The notes beneath the pieces are model-generated. The model saw only the letters and a program-made list of their open reading frames with translations, did no database searches and was not told the origin of the DNA. From assembly GCA_028699065.1 (NCBI GenBank), contig JAQVVH010000001.1, positions 1,012,326-1,076,325 of the forward strand: a DNA stretch of 64,000 bases. Reading direction: 5' to 3'. Below are positions 51,420 to 60,044 of this stretch, in pieces (position 1 is the stretch's first letter; the number at the start of each line of letters is the position of its first letter). The stretch is from Gallionella sp. (GTDB lineage: Bacteria > Pseudomonadota > Gammaproteobacteria > Burkholderiales > Gallionellaceae). The position numbers and the translations under genes were made by a program.

Positions 51420-53318
51420 GTGAGTGCCATCCAGAATTCGCTGATGCCGTTTTTTGCGGCACACGCCCCGTTTGACCGTTTCGAACGTACGCACTTGCAA
51501 TGGCTTATGGAGCGGCTGGCGCTTAATTATTACGCGCGCGGCGAGGTCTTGGCCGAACCCGCACAGGGACAGGCGCAACGATTTTTCATCATTAAACAGG
51601 GATGCGTGAAGGGCGGGCGTCATCACGACGACCAGGCGGTTTTTGAACTACACGAGGGCGAAACTTTTCCGCTGGGCGCGCTGTTGGCCGGGCGGGCAGT
51701 GACTTCGACCTATCGTGCGGCGGAAGACGTGTTCTGCTTCGAGTTGGGCGCTGCGGATTTTCGTGAACTGCTCGAGATGTCCCCCGTTTTCAAGGATTTC
51801 TGTACACGGCGCATCGCCGCCCTGTTCGATCAGTCCAATCTGGCCATGCAGGCGCAGCTTGCGCAATCGGCCACGGAGCAGCAGTCATTGTCGAGCCCGC
51901 TGTCCGGGATTTTGCGTCGCGCACCGGTAACCTGCACGCCCGAAACTCCTCTGCGCGAGGTGCTGACAACCATGCGCGAGCTGCATGTGGGTTCGATGAT
52001 TGCGGTGGACGCCGCAAATCGTCCCGTCGGGATTTTTACCTTGCACGATCTGCTCGGGCGGGTGGTGCTGTCCGGCGTGTCCACCGACCGGCCGATTGCC
52101 GAAGTCATGAGTCGCGATCCGGTTTCCCTGCCGCCCGAAGCTTTGGCTTATGAGGCGGCCATGGTGATGGCGCGCGCGGGTTTTCGTCACGTGCTGGTGA
52201 CCGAGGCCGATGGCACCTTGCGCGGCATTTTGTCGGAACGGGATTTGTTTGCCCTGCAACGGGTTGGCTTGCGCCAGTTGAGCGGTGCACTCCGGCAGGC
52301 GGAAAGCATCGAAGTGCTGGTGGCACTGAGCAAGGATATTCGTGCGCTGACCCGCAACATGATGGCGCAGGGTGTCGCCGCTGATCAACTGACGCTGTTT
52401 TTGTCTACCCTGAACGACCTCTTGGCTGAGCGCGTGATCGAGCTGGAAAGCTTGGCGGCCGGTTTGGATCAGGGCCCGTTGCAGGGGCAGGTTTGCTGGC
52501 TGGTAATGGGCTCCGGAGGGCGTTTCGAGCAGACACTCAACACCGATCAGGACAACGCACTGTTATTTAATGTGCCGGAAGGTCTGACTGCAGAAGCGGT
52601 GCGGGCGCAATTGTTGCCGGTCGCCTTGCGGGTTAATCATGCGTTGGCGCGTTGCGGATTTCCATTGTGTAAGGGTGAAATCATGGCATCGAACCCGCAA
52701 TGGTGTTTGTCGATGCAGGAATGGCGGCAGGTGTTTGACCGCTGGATCGATCGGGGCTCGCCTGATGCCCTGATGCATGCGTCCATCTTTTTTGATTTCC
52801 GGGCGCTGGCCGGCGAGCGCAAGCTTGCAGAGGAGCTACGCAACTGGCTGGCAAAACTGGCGCGCGGGAACGTGCGGTTTTTGCACCAAATGGCGGCAAA
52901 CGCGCTGCGCAACCGGCCGCCCTTGGGAATGGTGCGCGATTTCGTGCTCAATGATGCCAAACGGCTGGATCTCAAAATTAACGGTCTGACACCTTTTGTT
53001 GATGCCGCGCGTATTTTTAGCCTGGCCAGCGGTACAACCCAGACCAGTACATTGCAGCGGTTGCGCCAAGGTGCGGTTGCGCTGAAAGTGCCGGGTACGG
53101 ATGTGGAGGCCTGGATCAAGGCATTCCTGTTTATCCAGATGTTGCGCCTGCGTCATCATTACGAGGAGATTGCGCGTCTGGGTGAGGCGGCCGGTGACCA
53201 GCTCGACAATCTGATCGATCCCGCGCACCTGAACGAGCTGGACCGGCGCATTCTCAAGGAAGCTTTCCGGCAGGCGCGCAAAGTGCAGAGCAAATTGGCG
53301 CTGGATTATCAGCTTTGA
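51420..53318 (+). CDS. Cyclic-nucleotide-binding-like / CBS / DUF294 nucleotidyltransferase-like protein
   Basis: A 632-residue cytoplasmic protein. The GTG at 51420 is preceded by GAGGGG; a TTG at 51405 is also in frame. Domains: a Crp-type cNMP-binding fold at about 20-130, two CBS motifs at about 160-285, a DUF294 nucleotidyltransferase core with VMGSGGRFEQTLNTDQDNAL at about 365-385, and a DUF294 C-terminal helical domain. This architecture resembles GlnD-like signal-transducing nucleotidyltransferases and is repeatedly found beside exonuclease and sodium:solute symporter genes, as here. The ligand and target are unknown. Confidence 0.9.
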   Translation: MSAIQNSLMPFFAAHAPFDRFERTHLQWLMERLALNYYARGEVLAEPAQGQAQRFFIIKQGCVKGGRHHDDQAVFELHEGETFPLGALLAGRAVTSTYRAAEDVFCFELGAADFRELLEMSPVFKDFCTRRIAALFDQSNLAMQAQLAQSATEQQSLSSPLSGILRRAPVTCTPETPLREVLTTMRELHVGSMIAVDAANRPVGIFTLHDLLGRVVLSGVSTDRPIAEVMSRDPVSLPPEALAYEAAMVMARAGFRHVLVTEADGTLRGILSERDLFALQRVGLRQLSGALRQAESIEVLVALSKDIRALTRNMMAQGVAADQLTLFLSTLNDLLAERVIELESLAAGLDQGPLQGQVCWLVMGSGGRFEQTLNTDQDNALLFNVPEGLTAEAVRAQLLPVALRVNHALARCGFPLCKGEIMASNPQWCLSMQEWRQVFDRWIDRGSPDALMHASIFFDFRALAGERKLAEELRNWLAKLARGNVRFLHQMAANALRNRPPLGMVRDFVLNDAKRLDLKINGLTPFVDAARIFSLASGTTQTSTLQRLRQGAVALKVPGTDVEAWIKAFLFIQMLRLRHHYEEIARLGEAAGDQLDNLIDPAHLNELDRRILKEAFRQARKVQSKLALDYQL

Positions 53319-54022
53319 AAAATTTACTGCATCGCTGGTTCGGTTCCCGCCCGGATCTGACTTCGGAACAATCGGCCCGGCTTGATGCATGGCGAAGCCT
53401 GCCGCCGCCGCCGCGTACCCGCCGCTTTGAGGAATCCCGCTATGTCGTTCTGGATGTGGAAACCACGGGGCTGAATCTGGTCACCGACAGTCTGATTTCC
53501 ATCGGTGCGGTGGCGGTTGTCAATAATCGCATTGCAATCGGCGACCATTTTTCCATCGTGCTGCAACAGCGCGAAGCCAGTCGCAAGGAAAATATCCTGA
53601 TTCACGGGATTTCGGGTTCGGAGCAGCGTGACGGTTTGTCGCCGGAGGAGGCCTTGCTGACTTTTTTGGAGTTCCTCGGGAATGCGCCGCTGGTGGCTTT
53701 TCATGTGGTTTTTGACGAGACCATGATTCGCCGGGCCATCAAACAATATCTCGGCTTTAACTTCAATCATCCCTGGCTGGATCTGGCTTATGTGATGCCG
53801 GCACTCAATCCGGAGTTGATGCATACCCATCGCGTGCTGGATGACTGGACGCAGCAATTTGGCATATTTAACGAGGCGCGGCATAACGCGCTGGCCGACG
53901 CGCTGGCAACGGCACAGCTGCTTTTAGTGGCGATGGCACAGGCGCACCGTTCCGGTGACGGCAGGAGTTTTGACGGTATGCGCAGTTTGGAGCGCACTTA
54001 CCGCCATGCGCGGCAAGGCTAG
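53315..54022 (+). CDS. DnaQ-like 3'-5' exonuclease (DEDDh)
   Basis: A 235-residue exonuclease related to the DNA polymerase III epsilon subunit. Exo I is VVLDVETTGLN (D, E), Exo II is VAFHVVFDETMI and Exo III is HNALADALATAQ (H, D), so all catalytic residues are present. A basic N-terminal extension of about 40 residues (LHRWFGSRPDLT) precedes the domain. There is no polymerase-binding tail like that of true DnaQ. It overlaps the DUF294 gene by four bases, a fixed pairing in this symporter cluster. Confidence 0.9.
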   Translation: MKNLLHRWFGSRPDLTSEQSARLDAWRSLPPPPRTRRFEESRYVVLDVETTGLNLVTDSLISIGAVAVVNNRIAIGDHFSIVLQQREASRKENILIHGISGSEQRDGLSPEEALLTFLEFLGNAPLVAFHVVFDETMIRRAIKQYLGFNFNHPWLDLAYVMPALNPELMHTHRVLDDWTQQFGIFNEARHNALADALATAQLLLVAMAQAHRSGDGRSFDGMRSLERTYRHARQG

Positions 54023-54041
54023 ATTTGACGCCAGATTACCC

Positions 54042-54091
54042 TTGTAATTCGTTTGGTCTTCTATACAATCGCGCCATCCCGTAAACGGGAT
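54042..54091 (+). promoter_or_regulatory. Predicted symporter promoter and leader hairpin
   Basis: TTGTAA (54042-54047) and TACAAT (54064-54069) are spaced by 16 bases, a good sigma-70 match. Downstream ATCCCG (54076-54081) pairs with CGGGAT (54086-54091) around TAAA, in the predicted 5' UTR of the small symporter subunit. Confidence 0.55.
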
Positions 54092-54135
54092 GAGATGTCA
54101 CAATAATCTGCAATAAATCACAGGGGGAATAATCG

Positions 54136-54390
54136 ATGGACAAATACGGCGAGGCTTACTGGAAAGCCACGTTGGGCTTGTTAACCAAGATCCTTGCAGT
54201 CTGGTTCCTGGTGTCATTTGGTGCGGGCATTCTGTTCGCCGACATACTCAACGGCATACATCTGGGCGGTTATCCTTTGGGCTTTTGGTTTGCCCACCAG
54301 GGATCCATTTACGTTTTCGTGGCATTGATTTTCATCTATGCCAAGAAAATGGGCGAGATCGATCGCAAATTCGACGTACACGAAGAATAA
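54136..54390 (+). CDS. DUF4212 small subunit of a sodium:solute symporter
   Basis: An 84-residue membrane protein with two helices, about 14-36 and 54-70, starting MDKYGEAYWKATLGLL. The family is always found next to the VC_2705-type symporter and is treated as its small subunit. GGGGGA precedes the start. The large subunit begins 9 bases after the stop. Confidence 0.9.
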   Translation: MDKYGEAYWKATLGLLTKILAVWFLVSFGAGILFADILNGIHLGGYPLGFWFAHQGSIYVFVALIFIYAKKMGEIDRKFDVHEE

Positions 54391-54399
54391 GGGGATAGC

Positions 54400-56211
54400 A
54401 TGGATCTGTAAACAACCATTTATCTGGTCGTTGGCCTGAGCTTTGCGCTCTACATTGGCATTGCCTTGTGGGCGCGTGCGGGCAGCACCAGCGAATTTTA
54501 TGTGGCCGGTGGCGGGGTTGGCCCACGTATCAACGGTATGGCGACGGCTGCAGACTGGATGTCAGCCGCATTGTTCATTTCGATGGCCGGCCTCATCTCC
54601 AATATGGGGTATGGCGGCGGCCTGTTCCTGATGGGCTGGACCGGCGGTTATGTCTTGCTGGCATTGCTGCTGGCGCCGTATCTGCGCAAGTTTGGCAAGT
54701 TCACCGTGCCGCAATTTATCGGTGACCGTTATTACTCGCAAACAGCATCTACCGTGGCGGTAATCTGTTTGCTAACGGCATCGCTGACTTATGTGATCGG
54801 TCAGATGACCGGCGTAGGTGTGGCGTTCTCGCGATTCCTCGGAGTGTCGAACGAAACCGGCATCTATGTCGGCATGGGTATTGTGTTCATGTACGCCGTG
54901 CTTGGCGGGATGAAGGGCATTACCTACACTCAGGTGGCCCAATACGTTGTGCTGATTTTTGCCTACACTGTGCCTGCGATTTTCATCTCCATGCATCTGA
55001 CCGGCAACCCGATTCCGCAACTGGGTCTGGGCGCCAACATGGCGGGTACGGATGTGTCGTTGCTGCAAAAGCTGGATCAGGTTGTGACTGACCTGGGTTT
55101 TGGTCAGTACACCACCACGACGGCCGGCAGCACGCTAAATATGTTCGTGTACACCTTGTCGCTGATGATCGGTACCGCCGGTCTGCCGCACGTGATCATG
55201 CGCTTCTTTACGGTGCCGAGTGTGGCCGCTGCGCGTGCATCCGCTGGCTGGGCGCTGGTGTTCATTGCGCTTCTGTACACAACCGCTCCGGCGGTGGGTG
55301 CGATGGCCAAGTTCAACCTGCTTTCGACGGTTAATACGGCGGTTGCAACCGGCGGTGATTTGTATGCGGCCGATGCCTCGATCAAGTACGAAGAGCGTCC
55401 GGACTGGATGGCGCGCTGGGAAAAAACCGGTTTGCTGAAGTTTGAGGACAAAAACGGCGATGGCCGCATCCAGTATTACAAGGATGACAGCAAGAACGAG
55501 GAAGCCTTGGCCAAGGCCGAAGCGGCCGGCTGGAAGGGTAACGAGCTGAACGTGAATGCGGACATTATCGTGCTGGCCAACCCGGAAATTGCGCTGCTGC
55601 CGAACTGGGTTATCGCACTGGTGGCCGCGGGTGGTTTGGCTGCTGCGTTGTCTACGGCTGCAGGCTTGTTGCTGGCGATTTCTTCCGCGATTTCCCATGA
55701 TCTGGTGAAGGGGGTATTCAATCCCAACATCAGTGAAAAGGGTGAGCTCATGGCCGGCAAGATTGCCATGGCGGTATCGATCGTGGTGGCCGGTTACCTC
55801 GGGCTGAATCCGCCGGGATTTGCGGCGGGAACCGTGGCGCTTGCGTTCGGTATTGCAGCCAGCTCGCTGTTCCCCGCGATCATGATGGGTATCTTCTCCA
55901 AGAAGATGAATAAGGAGGGTGCGATTGCCGGCATGCTGGCGGGCCTGGGCATTACCCTGTTCTATGTGTTCGCACACAAGGGTATCTTCTTCATCAAGGG
56001 CACCGAGTATCTCGACCTGATTGGAGGCAAGAATCCGTTCTTCGGGATTACGCCGGAAGCCTTTGGTGCCGTGGGCGCGTTGTTCAACTTCATTGTCGCC
56101 TTCGTGGTGGACAAATTCACCAAAGAGCCGCCTGAGCATATCCAGGCGCTGGTGGAAAATGTCCGTGTGCCACGCGGCTCCAAGGCAGTAGACGGCAGTC
56201 ACGCACACTAG
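54400..56211 (+). CDS. Sodium:solute symporter large subunit (VC_2705 family), in-frame TAA at codon 4
   Basis: Large subunit of a solute:sodium symporter related to the acetate transporter ActP. The expected start ATG (54400) follows GGGGATAG and reads Met-Asp-Leu-TAA-Thr-Thr-Ile-Tyr-Leu-Val-Val-Gly. Frame and similarity continue without a shift through the first helix and the remaining roughly 600 residues to the stop at 56211. The TAA at 54409-54411 sits where relatives usually have a glutamine codon, so a single C-to-T change would explain it. No ATG, GTG or TTG follows in frame until TTG at 54466, which would remove helix 1. Downstream motifs (EFYVAGGGV, NGMATAADWMSAA, GYGGGLFLMGWTGGYVLL) are intact, with a hydrophilic insert at about 325-385. 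Likely a recent nonsense mutation or a base-call error. Confidence 0.85.
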
Positions 56212-56231
56212 GCAACATTGCAGTAACATTC

Positions 56232-56260
56232 AGCCCCACCGTTTGGTGGGGCTTTTTGTT
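56232..56260 (+). terminator. Intrinsic terminator after the symporter
   Basis: AGCCCCACC (56232-56240) pairs perfectly with GGTGGGGCT (56245-56253) around GTTT, followed by TTTTTGTTT. It is a strong rho-independent terminator. Confidence 0.9.
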
Positions 56261-56269
56261 TGAGGGATT

Positions 56270-56623
56270 ATGAAATTCGATATCAGCGTAGCGATGACTT
56301 GGATACTGTTTTTGGCCCTGTTTCCGATGGCGTTTTTCTGGTTGCGTCGCGCCTGGCGAATTGCGATCAGGCGCGATTTTTCCGAAGTTGCGATCAAGCG
56401 GGGAGAATCGCCGCCAAATCCGGAAAAATTTGCGCCCTATGCTGCCGGCATCAACTTATTAGCGGGGGTGGTCATTGTGACGGCCATCGTTGGTGTGCTA
56501 ACCGCCCGTTATGATTACGCGACCTGGACCGCCATGGCCGGTATGACGATTTGGCTTAAGATCATTGCCGATTTTATTTTGGCGCGGCACGCGCATCCCC
56601 CGCGCGGCAAGAAGCAGCCTTGA
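56270..56623 (+). CDS. Hypothetical membrane protein
   Basis: A 117-residue protein of unknown function. The start MKFDISVAMTWILFLALFP has a GAGGG ribosome binding site. Helices lie at about 8-26, 62-80 and 87-103, with basic residues between the first and second (RRAWRIAIRRDF) and a basic tail ending in RGKKQP. No recognised domain. It lies between the symporter terminator and tRNA-Arg, so it may be read from its own promoter. Confidence 0.75.
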   Translation: MKFDISVAMTWILFLALFPMAFFWLRRAWRIAIRRDFSEVAIKRGESPPNPEKFAPYAAGINLLAGVVIVTAIVGVLTARYDYATWTAMAGMTIWLKIIADFILARHAHPPRGKKQP

Positions 56624-56696
56624 TCGCGCAAAGCCCGTTCAGCGCCAAGGAATCAAAGTTGAGGTAGAATGCGCCCCCTGCAAGCATCATTCCCAC

Positions 56697-56773
56697 GCGC
56701 CCGTAGCTCAGCTGGATAGAGTACTGCCCTCCGAAGGCAGGGGTCGGACGTTCGAATCGTCTCGGGCGCGCCA
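56697..56773 (+). tRNA. tRNA-Arg (anticodon CCG)
   Basis: A complete 77-base cloverleaf. Acceptor stem GCGCCCG (56697-56703) pairs with CGGGCGC (56763-56769), discriminator G, and CCA encoded at 56771-56773. The D arm contains AGCTCAGCTGGATAGAG. The anticodon stem CTGCC/GGCAG encloses loop CTCCGAA with anticodon CCG at 56731-56733, reading CGG. The T arm holds GTTCGAATC. It is not followed by any integrase or attachment-site duplicate. Confidence 0.97.
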
Positions 56774-56833
56774 TATTTAAGCGACTTTCAGTATTGAAAC
56801 TTTGCCGTCTTGTCACGCTTTCTGGTGTGCTGT

Positions 56834-57595
56834 TCAGCGACGATAGCCGTAGGACTCCATGATTTTTCGCGCTTTTCCGCCCTTCAGATAAGTCAGCAAT
56901 GCGCCGGCCGCCGCGCTGTTTTTTCCCGTGTTGAGCACGACGGCATCCTGCCGAATGGGTGCGTACAGTTTTGGGGGCACAATCCATGCGGATCCCGAAA
57001 GCAATTGGCCGTTCTTCATGATCTGGGAGAGTGCGACGAATCCCAATTCGGCATTGCGGGTCGCTACGAACTGGTACGTTTGCCCGATATTTTCACCCGT
57101 GACGAATTTATCTTTTACCGCGCCGAGGTGCCCCATTGCTGTCAGCGCATCTACGGCGGCTTTGCCGTAAGGCGCCAGTTTGGGATCGGCGACGGCCAAT
57201 TTTGCAAATTTGTTTTCCCCCAGAACGCGTCCTTGAGCATCCACCAGCGAGGGATCGGCTGACCAAAGCGCCAGCCCTCCCGTGGCATAGGTAAAGCGTG
57301 AACCGGCAACGGCCAGTCCTTCTTGTTCAAGGCGCGCCGGGATTTCCGAGTCGGCCGACAAAAAAACCTCAAAGGGTGCGCCATTTCGGATTTGGGCATA
57401 GAGCTTGCCGGATGAGCCGGCGGAAAGCTGAACCTGATGGCCGGTATCTTGCGTGAATTCTTGGGCGATCGCGTTCATCGGTGCTGAAAAGTTGGCCGCA
57501 ACGGCAACCGAAACCGTTTCAGCGCAGGCATGCAATGGGTTCAGAAAGAGGAGCGCGAGCGCAAAACGACGAATTGAGTGGTAGGGGAGTTTCAT
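56834..57595 (-). CDS. modA: Molybdate ABC transporter substrate-binding protein
   Basis: Periplasmic binding protein for molybdate or tungstate. The start MKLPYHSIRRFALALLF gives 253 residues with a signal peptide ending near LHACAET. The mature start VSVAVAANFSAPMNAIAQEF and SAGSSGKLYAQIRNGAPFEVFLSAD are the oxyanion-binding elements. The start overlaps the lysR stop by four bases. No modB or modC is in the window, so it must use permease subunits encoded elsewhere or have another role. Confidence 0.9.
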   Translation of the reverse strand: MKLPYHSIRRFALALLFLNPLHACAETVSVAVAANFSAPMNAIAQEFTQDTGHQVQLSAGSSGKLYAQIRNGAPFEVFLSADSEIPARLEQEGLAVAGSRFTYATGGLALWSADPSLVDAQGRVLGENKFAKLAVADPKLAPYGKAAVDALTAMGHLGAVKDKFVTGENIGQTYQFVATRNAELGFVALSQIMKNGQLLSGSAWIVPPKLYAPIRQDAVVLNTGKNSAAAGALLTYLKGGKARKIMESYGYRR

Positions 57596-58539
57596 GGTGT
57601 GAATTCGTATGAGCGGGTCAGTGGCGTGCTGGTTTGTCCCCGTTCCATAAAGGATTCCAAGTGAGCGAGGAAGAGGCGTGTTTTGCTCGGCAAGTAGCGC
57701 CGCATGGGTGTCACTGCCCAAGCCGGGACAGCGGGCAGCGACCATTCCGGCAGAATGGGAAGCAGGCATCCCTTGCGAACATCCTCTTCGGCAAATCGGC
57801 AAGGCAGTGCGCCTATGCCCGCACCGTCCAGCAGAAGTTGCTGGATCATGTCGGGTGAGCTGGCGGCGAGGCGGCCCGGAGGTATGCCTTCCCACAGGTC
57901 GGCGCCGTTGCTCAGACGCCAGGGCGAGGACAGGCCGCGTGCGGAGAGCAGGCGAACCGCCATGTGTTGTTGCAATTCGTCCGGATGCCGGGGGGCGGCA
58001 TGCAGCGCCAGATAGATCGGGCTGGCGTACAGGCTGATCTTTTGTTCGTCGATCTTGCGGGCGACGAGCTGACTGTCGTTTTCCAGCGCGCCCATGCGGA
58101 TTGCCAGATCGAAGCGCTCGCCGATCAGATCCACCCGGCGTGAGGAGAGATCCAAATCCAGCGTGATGTCGGGATAGGTTTCGATAAATGTGGCGATGGC
58201 CCGGGAGAAGTGCTGCCGTGCATAATCACCTGGCATGGAAATGCGCAAGTGACCGTGCGGTTGTGCCTGCTGGCTATGTGCAAAATCCAACGCCAGCGAG
58301 ACCTCTTCGCCGACGCGCTGGCAGTGTTCGAGGAAGCTGGCGCCGAAGTCTGTAAGCGTCAACCGGCGAGTTGTGCGCAGCAGCAAACGTTGTTTTAGTT
58401 GGGCTTCAAGATGGCCGAGGCGGCGCGAGACGGTGGCTTTGGGCATCCCCAGTTGCTCGGCCGCGCGCACCAGACTGCCCTGTTCGGCCACGGTAGTAAA
58501 GAGCAGCAAGTCGTCAGTAGAAATGTTCTTTTGTTCCAT
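57592..58539 (-). CDS. LysR-family transcriptional regulator
   Basis: A 315-residue LysR regulator. The N-terminal winged helix (about 7-66: DLLLFTTVAEQGSLVRAAEQ, then PKATVSRRLGHLE) is followed by the linker helix and a periplasmic-binding-protein-like effector domain (about 95-300). The subgroup resembles CrgA/pirin-linked regulators. It is divergent from pirin. A perfect palindrome overlaps its own start codon, which suggests autoregulation plus control of the pirin operon. It is translationally coupled to modA downstream. Confidence 0.93.
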   Translation of the reverse strand: MEQKNISTDDLLLFTTVAEQGSLVRAAEQLGMPKATVSRRLGHLEAQLKQRLLLRTTRRLTLTDFGASFLEHCQRVGEEVSLALDFAHSQQAQPHGHLRISMPGDYARQHFSRAIATFIETYPDITLDLDLSSRRVDLIGERFDLAIRMGALENDSQLVARKIDEQKISLYASPIYLALHAAPRHPDELQQHMAVRLLSARGLSSPWRLSNGADLWEGIPPGRLAASSPDMIQQLLLDGAGIGALPCRFAEEDVRKGCLLPILPEWSLPAVPAWAVTPMRRYLPSKTRLFLAHLESFMERGQTSTPLTRSYEFTP

Positions 58540-58548
58540 TTATGGAAC
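58533..58548. promoter_or_regulatory. Perfect palindrome, predicted LysR binding site
   Basis: GTTCCATTTATGGAAC is a perfect 7-base dyad around TT with the T-N11-A pattern of LysR operators. It overlaps the lysR start codon (58537-58539 on the minus strand). Its centre lies about 65 bases upstream of the transcription start predicted from the pirin -10, the usual recognition-site position for an activating LysR protein. Confidence 0.65.
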
Positions 58549-58569
58549 AGTCTATCTCGTAATAAGGGG

Positions 58570-58598
58570 TTTATCCATGGTTTGATGGCAAATATGAT
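58570..58598 (+). promoter_or_regulatory. Predicted pirin promoter
   Basis: TTTATC (58570-58575) and TATGAT (58593-58598) are separated by exactly 17 bases. The pirin ATG is 29 bases downstream. The weak -35 suits an activator-dependent promoter. Confidence 0.5.
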
Positions 58599-58627
58599 GC
58601 TAAAAAATCCACGAAATGGAGATTCCC

Positions 58628-59494
58628 ATGACGGCCTTAATACCCGACGCAATCCGGAAAACCCGCACCATTGAGCAGATAGTGACCGGCGTTGCAACTT
58701 CGGATGGCGCCGGCGTCAGTCTGACGCGGGTGCTGACCGGGCGATTGCAGCAGCGGCTGGATCCCTTCCTCATGCTCGATGCTTTTGGCAGCGACGACCC
58801 GCACGATTACATTGCCGGATTCCCCGATCATCCGCATCGCGGTTTTGAAACCATCACCTACATGCTGTCCGGACGGATGCGCCATCGCGACAGCGCAGGC
58901 CACGAGGGTTTGCTGGAAAACGGCGGCGTACAGTGGATGACCGCCGGGCGCGGTGTGATCCATTCCGAAATCCCCGAGCAAGAAAACGGCGTCATGGAAG
59001 GTTTTCAGCTTTGGCTCAATTTGCCGGCGGCCAGCAAAATGGCCGAGCCGTGGTACCGGGATTTTCCCGCGGTGGCAATTCCCGAATACCGGACATCAGA
59101 AGGTGTTGAAGTGCGCGTGATAGCGGGCGGCAGTAACGGGGTTGCCGGCGCCGTCACCCGCGACACGACCGATCCGATTTATCTGGACGTGCATTTGCCC
59201 GCCGGGACGACATTTGCCACGGCGATACCGACCACACACAATGCCTTTGTTTATGTCTATCGCGGTGCGGTGAATATCAGCGGGACGCGGATTGAGTCGC
59301 AGCGCATGGGTATTTTGCATAACGCAGCCGACAGTGACGGCGTCATCATTCAGGCGGATTCGGCGGCGCGGCTGATTCTGGTGGCCGGCCAACCGCTGCA
59401 CGAGCCCATCGTGCAATATGGCCCATTCGTGATGAACACCCAGCAGCAGATCCACCAGGCGCTGGATGATTTCCGTAACGGCCGGTTTAATTGA
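58628..59494 (+). CDS. Pirin family protein
   Basis: A 288-residue bicupin. The ATG at 58628 has a GGAGA ribosome binding site; the ATG at 58616 is less likely. The metal ligands are visible in FPDHPHRGFET (two His) and in the later His and Glu of RHRDSAGHEG and IHSEIPEQ. Bacterial pirins are iron-binding and some have quercetinase activity; the substrate here is unknown. It heads a run with cytochrome b561 and YceI genes, divergent from the LysR gene. Confidence 0.93.
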   Translation: MTALIPDAIRKTRTIEQIVTGVATSDGAGVSLTRVLTGRLQQRLDPFLMLDAFGSDDPHDYIAGFPDHPHRGFETITYMLSGRMRHRDSAGHEGLLENGGVQWMTAGRGVIHSEIPEQENGVMEGFQLWLNLPAASKMAEPWYRDFPAVAIPEYRTSEGVEVRVIAGGSNGVAGAVTRDTTDPIYLDVHLPAGTTFATAIPTTHNAFVYVYRGAVNISGTRIESQRMGILHNAADSDGVIIQADSAARLILVAGQPLHEPIVQYGPFVMNTQQQIHQALDDFRNGRFN

Positions 59495-59504
59495 GGGGCG
59501 TGCC

Positions 59505-60044
59505 ATGACGCAACGTTACACACTGACCGCGATATCGTTGCACTGGCTAATGGCCGTGCTGCTTTTCGGCATTTTCCCGCTGGGCATTTATATGCATGAT
59601 CTTCCGCTTTCGCCCGCCAAGTTGCAGCTTTACAGCTACCACAAATGGATAGGCGTCACGGTCTTCATGCTGGTGCTGCTGCGTCTCCTCTGGCGTGCCA
59701 CGCATAAGCCGCCGCCATTGCCCTTCGGCATGCCGCGCTGGCAGGAATGGGCGAGTGGGGCGGTGCACGCTTTGCTGTATCTGCTGATGTTGGTTGTGCC
59801 GGTCTCGGGCTGGTTGATGAGTTCGGCCAAGGGATTCAAAACGGTATGGTTTGGCATTGTTGCCTTGCCCGATCTTGTGGCCAAGGACAAGGCGCTCGGG
59901 GAGTGGCTGGGCGAGGTACACGAAGTGTTGAGTTTCACCCTGGCGCTACTAATCGTTTTGCATGTGGCGGCGGCGCTCAAACATCATTTTCTGGAGCGCG
60001 ATGATGTGCTGCGTCGCATGCTGCCGTGGGGAGATTTCAAATGA
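59505..60044 (+). CDS. Cytochrome b561 family protein
   Basis: A 179-residue diheme cytochrome b of the CybB type from MTQRYTLTAISLHWLM. Four helices lie at about 10-30, 47-64, 84-104 and 142-162, with histidines H13, H46, H88 or nearby and H152/H157 placed for two hemes. CybB-type proteins oxidise ubiquinol and react with superoxide. It starts 10 bases after pirin, and its stop overlaps yceI. Confidence 0.9.
   Translation: MTQRYTLTAISLHWLMAVLLFGIFPLGIYMHDLPLSPAKLQLYSYHKWIGVTVFMLVLLRLLWRATHKPPPLPFGMPRWQEWASGAVHALLYLLMLVVPVSGWLMSSAKGFKTVWFGIVALPDLVAKDKALGEWLGEVHEVLSFTLALLIVLHVAAALKHHFLERDDVLRRMLPWGDFK

Noticed and set aside
54409..54411. Recoding of the in-frame stop as selenocysteine or pyrrolysine
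   Set aside because: The codon is TAA, which is not used for either; those need TGA or TAG.
56697..56773. tRNA-Arg as an integration site
   Set aside because: No integrase, no direct repeat of the tRNA 3' end and no foreign-looking block beside it in the window.
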